From positions 1 through 21,919 of the forward strand of contig JAEZGH010000091.1 in assembly GCA_023417065.1 (NCBI GenBank): a stretch of 21,919 bases of DNA. Reading direction: 5' to 3'. The translations under genes were made by a program, and so were the position numbers. A model generated the notes under the pieces. The model was given only the letters and a program-made list of their open reading frames with translations. It did not search any database and had not been told where the DNA came from. Positions 6,167 through 14,846 of the stretch are shown piece by piece. The DNA comes from Bacteroidota bacterium (lineage in GTDB: Bacteria > Bacteroidota > Bacteroidia > Cytophagales > Cyclobacteriaceae). Position 1 is the first letter of the stretch, and the number at the start of each line of letters is the position of its first letter.

Positions 6167-7876
6167 TCAGAAACTCCAGGTTATCCCTCCCATAAATTGC
6201 AATCCACGCGCCGGATAGTACAAGTACAACGGGTAGTTGCTATCCAGGATGTTGTTGAATTGCACAAAAAGCGAAAAACTGGGTGAAAACAGATATTCTG
6301 CCTTCGCATTCAGGTCAAGGGCACCATCAAGCTTGATCACATTGCCCGTTTCAGGCTCCAGTGCCTTCATGCCCCCCTGCCCGATCACGTCGAAATTCAG
6401 GAGGACCTTCTTCGCTACGTTGAACGAGGCATTTGCATTCAGCTTATAGCGAGGCAGATGCCACGCCTCTGCAACAATCTGATCCTTACCTGTTCCGTAG
6501 CTGAATACATCGCCGCGGAGCATAAATTTAGCCTTCTCAGACTGCGCAAAGCTCAATGCCCCGAAGATGTTAGTCTGGAAAAAGGCCTTATCGTTATAGA
6601 TCACGTCAAACTTCGCCTGGTCGTAAGGTGCTTCGGATGTGTTGGTTCTGTTGACAAAGAAGTGCATGTTTTTCAAAACCGAGTTGCTGAATCCAGCGTT
6701 GATGCCGACTTTGTTGCCGAGTCTGGCGTTCACACCGAAATTCAGTTCATACACTTTGTTGACATGCGCCAAAGGAATATTGGGAGCTATCCAAATGTTT
6801 TTATACGACAATGTTTGCAGGGAGACTTTCTCCATCCCGCCTTCCAGCGACGCTACCAGATCAACCGAAGGGCTCACGGGATATGAGGCGCTGGCGAAAG
6901 GATAGAAATGAAGATCCTTTGAGTTAAGCGTATCATTTTCATACGCAACAGCAAATCCAACCTGAAGAATCAAATCTTCTACCGGTGAAAACCTGTAGGT
7001 TGGAACAACGGTGAACAGGTTCCGCAGACGCGATGAGACCAATGCATCTTTTCGGCTGAGCGCGGTGTACTCCACATCGACGTTAAACCTCGACTCGTCG
7101 CCAACCTGATATCCTGTGTTTAACGAAACGTTGCCTTCCGTCTCGCGGGCATCAAACTTGTCGGCCAGGTAACTTACTTCCGCGCCAAGCTTGTAGAAAA
7201 AGTCAGCTTTCTTCGCATTCGATATGTCTCCCGACAGTCGGAACAGGTTATACGCCTGACGGATATCCGAGCGGTCAATTTCCATTCCTTCAGGATAACC
7301 ATAGAAATGCGTCGTTCTGTTTTCAGCATCGATTCTACCTGAAAGAACCACATTTTCCGTAAATGACCTTCCGAAGAGCGCTGCCTTTGTCATACCGCTT
7401 CCGGAGTTCTTACCATCGACGGGTCCCTTTCCTGAACTCGAATGATAAAAGTGTGCTCCCACCAGCCGATCTTTATCCTTACGGGAAGTGATATACCCTT
7501 CTACCAATGGCGATGCATAATTGCCATAACCGAGACGAAGGAATCCGCCATAAACCTGCCCGGGATTTTCGGCCTTCAGTTTCAATGGGCGAATCTGCGG
7601 ATTCACCGGTGGAGCCGAAAAGTTGAACGGCTGGAAGTCATAACGAATGGGAGGCTTGATAGGCTCCGACGGGCGCGGTGGAATCTTCTCGAAGTTCCGG
7701 TTTGCCGGAGGCAGGGATAGCTCGCGCGTTTCAACAATTTCAATATCCACCGAAGGGATTTCACCTTCCCAGTCAGGGCGTTGTGCCTGCAGGTGAACAG
7801 ATATACTCAGGAAGGATATCAGGGCTAATGCTCTCACTGTGAAATTGTATGTCTTGATGTTAATATTCTTCTTCAT
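6167..7876 (-). CDS. Outer-membrane beta-barrel protein, TonB-receptor-like, no plug seen
   Basis: The 569-residue product begins with a signal peptide (about 1-32, ending HLQAQ), then a Pro-rich periplasmic stretch (33 to about 105), then alternating amphipathic strands to the end. The strand pattern (GGFLRLGYGNYASPLVEGY, FFYKLGAEVSYLADKF, FNVDVEYTALS) and the C-terminal GGITWSF with terminal Phe fit a BAM-assembled outer-membrane barrel. Homologues of this type are often labelled TonB-dependent receptor, but I see no roughly 130-residue plug domain between the signal peptide and the barrel. Residues EIVETRELSLPP might act as a TonB-box-like contact, which is speculative. It follows the large TPR gene by 24 bp and is surely cotranscribed with it. 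Substrate unknown. Confidence 0.8.
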   Translation of the reverse strand: MKKNINIKTYNFTVRALALISFLSISVHLQAQRPDWEGEIPSVDIEIVETRELSLPPANRNFEKIPPRPSEPIKPPIRYDFQPFNFSAPPVNPQIRPLKLKAENPGQVYGGFLRLGYGNYASPLVEGYITSRKDKDRLVGAHFYHSSSGKGPVDGKNSGSGMTKAALFGRSFTENVVLSGRIDAENRTTHFYGYPEGMEIDRSDIRQAYNLFRLSGDISNAKKADFFYKLGAEVSYLADKFDARETEGNVSLNTGYQVGDESRFNVDVEYTALSRKDALVSSRLRNLFTVVPTYRFSPVEDLILQVGFAVAYENDTLNSKDLHFYPFASASYPVSPSVDLVASLEGGMEKVSLQTLSYKNIWIAPNIPLAHVNKVYELNFGVNARLGNKVGINAGFSNSVLKNMHFFVNRTNTSEAPYDQAKFDVIYNDKAFFQTNIFGALSFAQSEKAKFMLRGDVFSYGTGKDQIVAEAWHLPRYKLNANASFNVAKKVLLNFDVIGQGGMKALEPETGNVIKLDGALDLNAKAEYLFSPSFSLFVQFNNILDSNYPLYLYYPARGLQFMGGITWSF

Positions 7877-7900
7877 CGCAAAAAGTAAAACGATTATAGT

Positions 7901-10900
7901 CTAGTTATCAGAAGTTTCGTCGGCGTCCAGATCAAGGTCGAGGTCAAGATCGAGTGTGTCTGCCTCAAGTTGCTTCTGACGTTCTGCTTCACGCGCATCA
8001 ATTGACTGGAGTCTTTTCCGCGCTTCCTCTTTAATGTGAGGCAGCGGGAAGTTGTCAACCAGTGACTGGAGGGTGTGTCGTGCCTGGAAGAATTCATCTT
8101 TTGCGATGAAATTTTCCGCCAGCAGAAGGAATGATTTTCCAACCCACTCATCGTAAGCGCCAAAGTCGTTGTTCAGACTGATCAGCGTTTCTTCGGCCTG
8201 CTTGTATTCCTTTGCTTCGTGGAATATCGTTGCCAACAGGTACTTGGCTTCGGCGCCATTCTCATCGCGTGCGGAATTCAGTGTATTGAGAAACTCATCT
8301 TTGGCAGTTTCCTTGTCGCCTTTGGCGAGTGCTGCTTTTCCGAGGAAGAGTGAAGCCCGGTTTTGACCACCTACGTTAACGCTTCCGCCTTCGAGAATTG
8401 ATCTGGCAAACACTTCCGTTGAATCGTACTTGCCAAGTGTGTAATATGATTCCATCAATCCTGCCCATGCAGAAGATTGTTCGCGTTTGTTGGTAGCGAG
8501 GCGTTCGAGGCGGCGGAATTGTGGGATCGCCTTTGCGTGATCGCCCTTCTTCACATACAATTCGGCCAGGCGCGACGCCACGCGATGCCCCTGGGTAAAC
8601 GTACCATCATTGGAGAGCTCGACGTACAACGGTATTGCGTTATCTGCCTGATCCGTCCGGTAATATGACTCGGCAAGGTAGAATTTCGCTTCGCTACGGT
8701 TTGCCGATTCCGGGTAGTTCTTCAGGAAGGCGGCAAGTGCAGTGATTGCTTTAGGGTATTGCTGATCAAAATAGAGGTTTGTTGCTCCATCGTACTCGAG
8801 CTGTTCATAGCCCTTCTCATCGGGATTGGCCGCTTTCACCTTGGCGAGATAGCCGCCGAACTCCTCCGATTTGCCGGAGATCGTGAGCACCTCCTGCAGC
8901 AGCGGCAACGCATCCTTTGCTACGGGGTGTCCCAGGAAGTCGTCGATGATGCGCTTGTAGTCGCTGGCGCTTCGGTCGTATTGCTTGAGGTTATAGTTTG
9001 ACTGAGCCCGACGGATGTAAGCATATGGAAGCAATCGGGAACCACGTCCTTCGCGGATGAGCTGTGTTAGTCCGTCGACGGCCGCAGTATAGTTGCTCTG
9101 CTCCATATCAAACTCGGCACGCTTGAACATAGCGTCCAAACGATATTGAGAACGGGGAAAGCGGCTGATTAACTCTGAAAAGTTAGTATTTGCATCGTTG
9201 TATTTTTTGAGCATGCCCGCGATGACTCCGGTTTGATAAAGAATATAGTCGTTGTCGGCGGTGCTGGCTTTCTTCGCCCTTCCGTACGTTTCAAGCGCTT
9301 CGTTGTATTGGCGCCCCACGTAATAACAATCGGCCAGACGGAGCAGTCCATCGGTATAATTCGGATTGTGGATGTCGGTGCGGTTGGTGAAATCCTTGAA
9401 GTTAAACAAGGCCTTTTCATAATCCTTTGTGTTATAATAGGCATAACCTAGTCCATAACGCGTCTTGATCAGCAGCTCCTTCTCAAGGTTGGGGAGCATG
9501 GAGATTACCTTCTGGTAATTTGTAATCGCGACATCGTATTTGCGTTCAATGGAATATGCTTCGGCATTCCAGAAACTTGCCAGTGCTACATATGCGGGAT
9601 CCACAGGGTAGCGCAACGACTTTTCGAAGTTTTGCGAGGCTTCGCGCCACTGTTCCTTGTTGAAGTGTTCACTTCCTTTCAGGTATGTAGCCTTCTGATA
9701 GGCCTGATCGATGTATTGATTTCGTGAAGAAAGGCTTTCGATATACTCAATAGCGCGATTGTAGTTGTTTCCGTTGATATATGCCTGAGCGAGAAGTTCC
9801 TTTGCTTCATTGATGTGGCTGCTCCGCGGATAGTCTTTCGTGAAGGATTCAAAAACGGAGATAGCCATGTCGGGTTTTGCAGCATCGTAGGCAACCTTAC
9901 CCAGTTGAAAGGCGCTTTCTTCGGCGAGATTCTTATCCGCCGGATTCTTTCGCGCATAATCAAACGCGTTGAGAGCCTGTGGTTTGTTGCCCTGCTTAAC
10001 GTGCAGGATTCCGAGGTAGTACGATGCGTAGTAGCTAACGGTATCCTTACTTACCGCAGCCTTGTCAAGATATTGGATTCCACGTTCTGTGTTTCCGGTG
10101 ATGTAGTTGGCGTATCCGGCGCGGAATAAGAGCCCGCTTTCCGCTTTGGAGTTCTTGTCGAAATACTGCTGGTAAGCATTTACTGCCTTCTCATAATCCT
10201 TTTTGTAGTAATACGATTCAGCTACGAGCACTGCAATATCAGACTGGCTGGCGATGCTTTTGCGATCCTTGAGAGTGCCGGCGTATTCAATAACGGTGTC
10301 GTATTTCTTTTGCTGGAAGTAGATGTTCGTGATCAGGTACGGAACAATATTGGCGTACGAAGGGCTGCTTTCAGCTCTTTTCAGATCAGCCAATGCTTCG
10401 TCGTACATCCCCTTTGACGATTCGATGAAACCGGCATAGTAGCTTGCCGCAGGTGAAAACGCAGTTCTTTGACCTTTAACGAAGTTGAATTGCTCCAGAG
10501 CCTCGTCGAGTTTCTTTTGGTTGAAGTAGCTGTAACCCCATTTGAAGTGACCTTCATTTTGTTGTTCGGAGGTGAGTGCAGGGAAGCGAACCTTCTTAAA
10601 GTACGAGGATGCCTTCGAATAATTGCCTTCGCTATAGAAGAAGGTTGCCAGGTCGAAGTAGGCTGTTGATGCTTTCGGACTTGACGGATTGTTTGAGATG
10701 AAATTTTCGATGAGTTTTTCCCCATCGCGATGCCCCAGATTGAGGGCACTGAACGCAACATAGTATTCAGCTTCGCCGCGGCGGTTATCAGACGGCGCGG
10801 CCTGAGCGAGGAACTCTGTAAACACTTCGCGGGCGGCGCCATAGTTTGAATGGTTAATCAGGTCGCGTCCACGCTGATATAACTTTTCGACCGGGTTTTG

Positions 10901-10972
10901 AGAAAGCTGATCCTGTCCTATTGCCGTGAGGGCAAGAAGGATCAGTACGGAGCATACGACAGATTTTATCAT
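7901..10972 (-). CDS. Large periplasmic TPR-repeat protein
   Basis: The product has 1023 residues: a signal peptide (about 1-19, ending LTAIGQ) and then about twenty or more tetratricopeptide-like units to near residue 1000, many with the G-Y-A-N-Y-x-G or A-x-Y-Y pattern. Examples are AEYYVAFSALNLG, FKWGYSYFNQKK, AKFYLAESYYRTDQADNAI and AEAKYLLATIFHEAKEY. It would form a long periplasmic superhelical scaffold. Clustering of units resembles YbgF/Tol-Pal-type and YfiO-like TPR proteins, but no specific orthologue is claimed. The C terminus is an acidic Leu-Asp run (TLDLDLDLDLDADE). The gene lies immediately upstream of the barrel gene, which suggests the two products work together at the outer membrane. 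The start is ATG at 10972. Confidence 0.88.
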   Translation of the reverse strand: MIKSVVCSVLILLALTAIGQDQLSQNPVEKLYQRGRDLINHSNYGAAREVFTEFLAQAAPSDNRRGEAEYYVAFSALNLGHRDGEKLIENFISNNPSSPKASTAYFDLATFFYSEGNYSKASSYFKKVRFPALTSEQQNEGHFKWGYSYFNQKKLDEALEQFNFVKGQRTAFSPAASYYAGFIESSKGMYDEALADLKRAESSPSYANIVPYLITNIYFQQKKYDTVIEYAGTLKDRKSIASQSDIAVLVAESYYYKKDYEKAVNAYQQYFDKNSKAESGLLFRAGYANYITGNTERGIQYLDKAAVSKDTVSYYASYYLGILHVKQGNKPQALNAFDYARKNPADKNLAEESAFQLGKVAYDAAKPDMAISVFESFTKDYPRSSHINEAKELLAQAYINGNNYNRAIEYIESLSSRNQYIDQAYQKATYLKGSEHFNKEQWREASQNFEKSLRYPVDPAYVALASFWNAEAYSIERKYDVAITNYQKVISMLPNLEKELLIKTRYGLGYAYYNTKDYEKALFNFKDFTNRTDIHNPNYTDGLLRLADCYYVGRQYNEALETYGRAKKASTADNDYILYQTGVIAGMLKKYNDANTNFSELISRFPRSQYRLDAMFKRAEFDMEQSNYTAAVDGLTQLIREGRGSRLLPYAYIRRAQSNYNLKQYDRSASDYKRIIDDFLGHPVAKDALPLLQEVLTISGKSEEFGGYLAKVKAANPDEKGYEQLEYDGATNLYFDQQYPKAITALAAFLKNYPESANRSEAKFYLAESYYRTDQADNAIPLYVELSNDGTFTQGHRVASRLAELYVKKGDHAKAIPQFRRLERLATNKREQSSAWAGLMESYYTLGKYDSTEVFARSILEGGSVNVGGQNRASLFLGKAALAKGDKETAKDEFLNTLNSARDENGAEAKYLLATIFHEAKEYKQAEETLISLNNDFGAYDEWVGKSFLLLAENFIAKDEFFQARHTLQSLVDNFPLPHIKEEARKRLQSIDAREAERQKQLEADTLDLDLDLDLDADETSDN

Positions 10973-11271
10973 TTAGAACAAATAGGATTTGAGTTAGAAC
11001 AGTACGGCAAAAAATTTATTGCCAACCGACAGCCAAAAATCATGTATGCAGCATAAAGCATACCACTGTTTTCTGCCGGAAAGTTATGAAGGATGGATCG
11101 GAAAGTTTCTTCCATGCCTGTTTGTCCGGAAGGCCGAAGCAGGTCGATGTTAGCTCGCCGCATTGAATGACGATTATCGCCTGAGCAGGCCCATGAGATG
11201 TAAAGCATGGACTTAAAGATAGTGAGCTGAACGACGATTCTGCAAGTAAAAGGCGATTTACTGTTTGCCAA
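10973..11271. other. 299-bp non-coding gap upstream of the TPR/barrel unit
   Basis: No gene is supported here. A 100-codon frame on the minus strand begins with TTG and reads as random sequence. The region must carry the promoter of the TPR/barrel unit, but no clean TTTG/TAnnTTTG pair was found. The one structured element is the near-palindrome at 11006-11023. Short GC-rich self-complementary bases occur at 11179-11190 (GCCTGAGCAGGC), too short to call. Confidence 0.6.
11006..11023. promoter_or_regulatory. Near-palindrome upstream of the large TPR gene
   Basis: GGCAAAAAATTTATTGCC has 5-bp outer arms (GGCAA/TTGCC) and a symmetric AAA/TTT core with one mismatched pair between. It lies 34-51 bases before the start codon at 10972, where an operator or promoter would be expected. 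It may be a regulator site or an AT-rich coincidence. Confidence 0.3.
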
Positions 11272-12294
11272 TCAATTCATCAGCCGCCACACCAATTCGC
11301 GGATGATCTGACCATCGGTTGAAGATCCGGTGTTAACACCTTTCAGCTTGAGGTCTGCTTCCTTGAGGTAACCGATGTTCGCGAGGATGCGGGGCAGTGG
11401 ATACTGACGTAAAGCAAAGCTATAATCGCGTACAGCATAAGGGCTGATTTTCAATTCGCTAGCTAAGCCCTTGTCGCTCTTATCCTTTGCTTGTGAAGCG
11501 ACTAACAGTTTACTGAAAAAAGAGAACAGAAACGCCACTACAGGGATTATCGGATTCTTCTTGGTGTTGCTTTCGAAGTAGTTCACGATCTTATTTGCCA
11601 GGAGCGTATCCTTTTGAATAATCGCTTTTTGAAGTTCGAAGATGTTGTATTCCTTGCTCACGCCGACCTGGTTCATCACCTTTTCGGCGGAGATGCTTTC
11701 CCCGGGGGCAAGGTTTATGGCAAGTTTATCCATCTCGTTCGCCAGACGATGCAAGTCATTTCCTACAAACTCGCACAGAGCTATAACACCGCGGTCGTCG
11801 ATGGAAAGCTTCTTATCGTTTGCGTATTCTTTGACAAATTCCGGCAGCTGATTGTCGTATATCTTTTTGGTAGAGATGCACACCGTCAGCTGGTCAATTT
11901 TCTTTCCTAACTCGCGACGCTTATCGAGGGTTTTGTTCTTGTGACAGAATACAAGTAACGTGCTGGGAACAGGTCTTGCCAGGTAGTCAAGGAGGAGTTT
12001 ACTTCCTGTTTCCTTACCGATATCCTGGATATCCTGAGCTTCCTTGACAATGACGACCTGACGTTCTGCCATCATCGGGAACCGGCGTGCATGCGTGAGG
12101 ACTGCAGCCATGTTGACGTCTTTGCCATAAACCACAACCTGATTGAAGCCTTTTTCCGCATCCGACAGGACGTTATTTTCGACATAGTCTGAAATCAGGT
12201 CGATATAGAAAGTCTCCTCACCCTGAAGGAAGTACACGGGAGCATACTTCCGGTTCTTCAGGTCAGTCAATACCTTTTTCACATTTGCATCCAT
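11272..12294 (-). CDS. holA: DNA polymerase III delta subunit HolA
   Basis: HolA is the clamp-loader subunit that opens the beta sliding clamp during replication. The 340-residue length matches the family (about 340). The N-terminal part has the hallmark KNRKYAPVYFLQGEETFYID and then AERQVVIVKEAQDI, followed by ANEMDKLA and, in the middle, the EYNIFELQKAI and NPIIPVVAFLFSFFSKLL helices of the DNA-polymerase-III-delta fold. As usual for HolA there is no functional Walker A motif. The start is ATG at 12294, overlapping the rhomboid stop by one base (TGATG), so translation is probably coupled. Confidence 0.93.
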   Translation of the reverse strand: MDANVKKVLTDLKNRKYAPVYFLQGEETFYIDLISDYVENNVLSDAEKGFNQVVVYGKDVNMAAVLTHARRFPMMAERQVVIVKEAQDIQDIGKETGSKLLLDYLARPVPSTLLVFCHKNKTLDKRRELGKKIDQLTVCISTKKIYDNQLPEFVKEYANDKKLSIDDRGVIALCEFVGNDLHRLANEMDKLAINLAPGESISAEKVMNQVGVSKEYNIFELQKAIIQKDTLLANKIVNYFESNTKKNPIIPVVAFLFSFFSKLLVASQAKDKSDKGLASELKISPYAVRDYSFALRQYPLPRILANIGYLKEADLKLKGVNTGSSTDGQIIRELVWRLMN

Positions 12295-12857
12295 CAGCTC
12301 ACTTTTTTCTGTTTACTATACGTCACGGCGGTGGAAACGCCGACAAGGGCTCCACCGAGGTGCGACTCCCACGACACTCGCGGGTCACTGGGGAGGATAC
12401 CGTAAAAAACACCGCCGTATAACAATATCACAATTATGGAAATAATAATCGAAAGAAAGTCGCGTCTGAAAATTCCGAAAAAAATCAGGAAGAAAGCAAG
12501 TCCGTAGACAAGTCCGGAAGCGCCGATATGATTGGCATCCCGTGCAAACAACCACACCAGTACATTTGTCCAGAAGTAAGCCCTAAGGAAAACCGACAGC
12601 GCGATATAGTTGTAAACGTAGAACAGCACGGCTCCCAGGAACAAGAGGGGGACTGTGTTGGAGATGAGGTGAGCCAGCGACCCGTGCAACATTGGCCCGG
12701 TAAATATCCCGATTATTCCAATTGGCGTTCGTGGGATTATGCCAAAAGAGTTTAAGGCAACGTAGGGCATCAGCTGATCCACAAAAAAGACAGCCCACAT
12801 CAGAAAGACCAGCCGGAACGGAACAACTGCACTGCCAATAATGGAACGAGAGGGCAT
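12294..12857 (-). CDS. Rhomboid-family intramembrane serine protease
   Basis: Rhomboids cut transmembrane substrates within the bilayer. From ATG at 12857 the protein has 187 residues with about six hydrophobic segments. The catalytic serine is S114 in GASG (112-115) and the catalytic histidine is H166 in WESHLGG. The oxyanion/loop residues H63 and N67 in HGSLAHLISN are also present, so the enzyme should be active. An in-frame TTG at 12914 would add 19 residues, but the product from the ATG (MPSRSIIGS) leads straight into the first membrane segment and is preferred. A weak -7-like CATCTTTG (12889-12882, minus strand) precedes it. The substrate is unknown. It overlaps holA by one base. Confidence 0.88.
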   Translation of the reverse strand: MPSRSIIGSAVVPFRLVFLMWAVFFVDQLMPYVALNSFGIIPRTPIGIIGIFTGPMLHGSLAHLISNTVPLLFLGAVLFYVYNYIALSVFLRAYFWTNVLVWLFARDANHIGASGLVYGLAFFLIFFGIFRRDFLSIIISIIVILLYGGVFYGILPSDPRVSWESHLGGALVGVSTAVTYSKQKKVS

Positions 12858-12928
12858 ACTTTCAGTAAGGATTTGCTGCTGCAAAGATGAAAAATGCAGG
12901 GATACGAAAAACAACTATTTCAAGAAAC

Positions 12929-13426
12929 TCACTCGGGCTTTCTGATCATGGGGAGTTCGAGGAGCCGGGCTTCTTCGGCCGTGATTTTTCCCCAGAAGCT
13001 TCCCGACGACGAGGCTATACGCTCGGCGAGAAACTTGAGCATCTCGTAATAAGACCGGGCAAAAGCCCGATCTATCTTGTTCAGAATGTTGTTCAGATTA
13101 ACCAGTTCTTCCTGAATGATTTCGTTCCGGGATCTGGCGTCAAAGGGGTACGATTGAAGAATAATCTTAAGTTTATCCTCAAAATCCTGGGCTAGTTCCT
13201 GGAAGAAAGGTTGAATATTCGTTTTGACCCATCGTTTATTCCGCGCCATATCGATGGCCTCCCTGATCTCCTTCTGATCGATTTCGCCATCAGCCCCCGC
13301 GATGAGTATGCATACGAGGATAGGTGCCTTAAGAATCAACTCCCGTTCGGGCGTATCAAGTTCTCGAAGTAGCAAAATCCGTTTGTTTAATATCACCAAG
13401 TTGGGAAAATATTGAGGATTTATCAT
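12929..13426 (-). CDS. TerB-like domain protein of unknown function
   Basis: The 165-residue product has no signal peptide or membrane helix. Residues 35-60 (PILVCILIAGADGEIDQKE) resemble the first helix and acidic metal-binding loop of TerB-like domains, a helical fold found in tellurite-resistance and stress proteins and in many orphan proteins. The C terminus has a distinctive segment (SGSFWGKITAEEARLLELP). The gene is divergent from the response regulator at 13481, separated by 54 bp, and precedes the rhomboid gene by 71 bp. No other ter genes are nearby, so tellurite resistance is not implied. The function is unknown. Confidence 0.7.
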   Translation of the reverse strand: MINPQYFPNLVILNKRILLLRELDTPERELILKAPILVCILIAGADGEIDQKEIREAIDMARNKRWVKTNIQPFFQELAQDFEDKLKIILQSYPFDARSRNEIIQEELVNLNNILNKIDRAFARSYYEMLKFLAERIASSSGSFWGKITAEEARLLELPMIRKPE

Positions 13427-13428
13427 AA

Positions 13429-13466
13429 TTTCCCGTGAACTAAATCGAGTGTATATTTACTTTTTG
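13429..13466 (+). promoter_or_regulatory. Divergent intergenic region with weak promoter-like elements
   Basis: The 54-bp gap between the divergent TerB-like gene and the response regulator must contain both promoters. On the plus strand TTTC (13429-13432), a 19-base spacer and TATATTTA (13452-13459) are partial matches to TTTG/TAnnTTTG, and TACTTTTTG (13458-13466) is another imperfect -7 element. Neither is decisive. No -24/-12 (sigma-54) element was seen. Confidence 0.3.
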
Positions 13467-13480
13467 CAACCTTCTGAACC

Positions 13481-14842
13481 ATGTACGACAAAGACCCGGT
13501 TAAAATCTTTGTAGTTGAAGATGACCCTGCCTACGCCAAGTTCCTGCGCTACGTCCTTGAGTTGAATCCTGACTACGACCTGGAATTTTTTACCTCTGGA
13601 AAAGATTGCCTGGCCAACCTTTACAAGAACCCGGCTGTGATTACGCTCGATTACTCCCTGCCGGATATGCCGGGTGAAAAAGTACTTGCCCAGATCCGGA
13701 GCCACGATCCAAACATCAACGTGATAATCGTTTCTGCCCAGGAGAAAATCCATACCGCTGTAGAGTTGCTGAAACTCGGGGCCTATGATTACATCTCCAA
13801 GGATCACGAAACCAAGGACAGGTTATTGAATGCTATCAACAACGCTCGGAACAAGACGTCCCTTATCAAGGAAATCAATCACCTGAAGAAGGAGATCTCC
13901 GAGAAGTACGAGTTCGAGAAAAGCATCATAGGAACAAGTCCGGCGATAAAACGGATCTTCTCCATGCTTGAGAAAGCGGTACAGACCAACATCTCCGTAA
14001 GCATCACCGGCGAGACGGGTACGGGGAAGGAGCTGGTTGCAAAAGCCATACACTACAACTCGAAGCGGAAGAACAAGCCATTTGTTGCGGTCAACATTGC
14101 AGCAATACCCCGCGACCTGATTGAAAGCGAATTATTCGGTCATGAAAAGGGCGCGTTTACAGGTGCGATGACCCGTCGGATCGGGAAGTTCGAAGAAGCT
14201 GAGGGAGGAACAATTTTCCTTGATGAGATTGGCGAGATGGACACCAACCTGCAGGCCAAATTACTTCGGGTATTGCAGGAGCGCGAAGTGATCCGCATCG
14301 GGGGAAACCAGGTTATAAAGCTCGACGTCCGCATACTGGCGGCCACACACAAGGATCTTGCTGAAGAAGTGAAGACGGGAAGATTCCGCGAGGATTTATA
14401 CTACAGACTGCTCGGATTGCCGATCCATCTTCCCCCCTTGCGGGAACGCGGCAACGATGTAATCCTGATTGCCAAGCATTTCCTTGATCAGTTTGCCAAC
14501 GAGAATGGTATGCGCAAGTTCAAAATCAGCCCAGAAGCCCAGCAAAAATTATTGCAATATCCTTTCCCGGGTAATATTCGCGAGCTAAAATCCATAATTG
14601 AGCTTGCCGCGGTGATGGCTGAGGAGCAGGAAATACGTCCTCAGGACATCAGCTTCAACAGTACTACACGTATGGAATCCTTCCTATATCAGGAAATGAC
14701 CATGCAGGAGTTTATGTATCGCATTATTAGGCACTACCTCAACAAGTACGACAACAACGTGCTGGAGGTCGCCAGGAAGCTCGACATTGGAAAATCGTCA
14801 CTTTACCGCTACCTTAAAGAGATGGAAGAAATGGGTATTTGA
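13481..14842 (+). CDS. NtrC-family sigma-54-dependent response regulator
   Basis: The 453-residue protein has three domains. A receiver domain (about 7-125) carries acidic residues E13/D14/D15, the phospho-acceptor D57 (TLDYSLPD), S85 and K107. An AAA+ sigma-54 activation domain (about 148-375) carries Walker A GETGTGKE (177-184), the sigma-54-contacting GAFTGA (224-229) and Walker B GTIFLDE (243-249). A C-terminal Fis-type helix-turn-helix (about 426-448, VLEVARKLDIGKSSLYRYL) completes it. Phosphorylation would promote oligomerisation and ATP-driven opening of sigma-54 polymerase complexes. It ends 4 bp before the kinase gene. Targets are unknown. Confidence 0.95.
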   Translation: MYDKDPVKIFVVEDDPAYAKFLRYVLELNPDYDLEFFTSGKDCLANLYKNPAVITLDYSLPDMPGEKVLAQIRSHDPNINVIIVSAQEKIHTAVELLKLGAYDYISKDHETKDRLLNAINNARNKTSLIKEINHLKKEISEKYEFEKSIIGTSPAIKRIFSMLEKAVQTNISVSITGETGTGKELVAKAIHYNSKRKNKPFVAVNIAAIPRDLIESELFGHEKGAFTGAMTRRIGKFEEAEGGTIFLDEIGEMDTNLQAKLLRVLQEREVIRIGGNQVIKLDVRILAATHKDLAEEVKTGRFREDLYYRLLGLPIHLPPLRERGNDVILIAKHFLDQFANENGMRKFKISPEAQQKLLQYPFPGNIRELKSIIELAAVMAEEQEIRPQDISFNSTTRMESFLYQEMTMQEFMYRIIRHYLNKYDNNVLEVARKLDIGKSSLYRYLKEMEEMGI

Positions 14843-14846
14843 GGCG

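Noticed and set aside
10969..11271. 100-codon minus-strand frame that fills the gap between holA and the TPR gene and overlaps the latter as ATGA
   Set aside because: It starts with TTG, has scattered cysteines and no domain-like pattern, and spans exactly the promoter-bearing gap. It looks like chance.
12929..13426. Tellurite-resistance function for the TerB-like gene
   Set aside because: No terC, terD, terZ or related genes are nearby; only a TerB-like fold is suggested.
11272..13426. Defence or toxin-antitoxin island around the rhomboid and TerB-like genes
   Set aside because: Flanking holA is a core gene, base use is uniform, and there are no mobile-element or toxin motifs.
14787..14846. 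TTG start giving the kinase 20 more residues
   Set aside because: It lies inside the regulator's helix-turn-helix codons; ATG at 14847 follows the regulator stop with a GAGG site.
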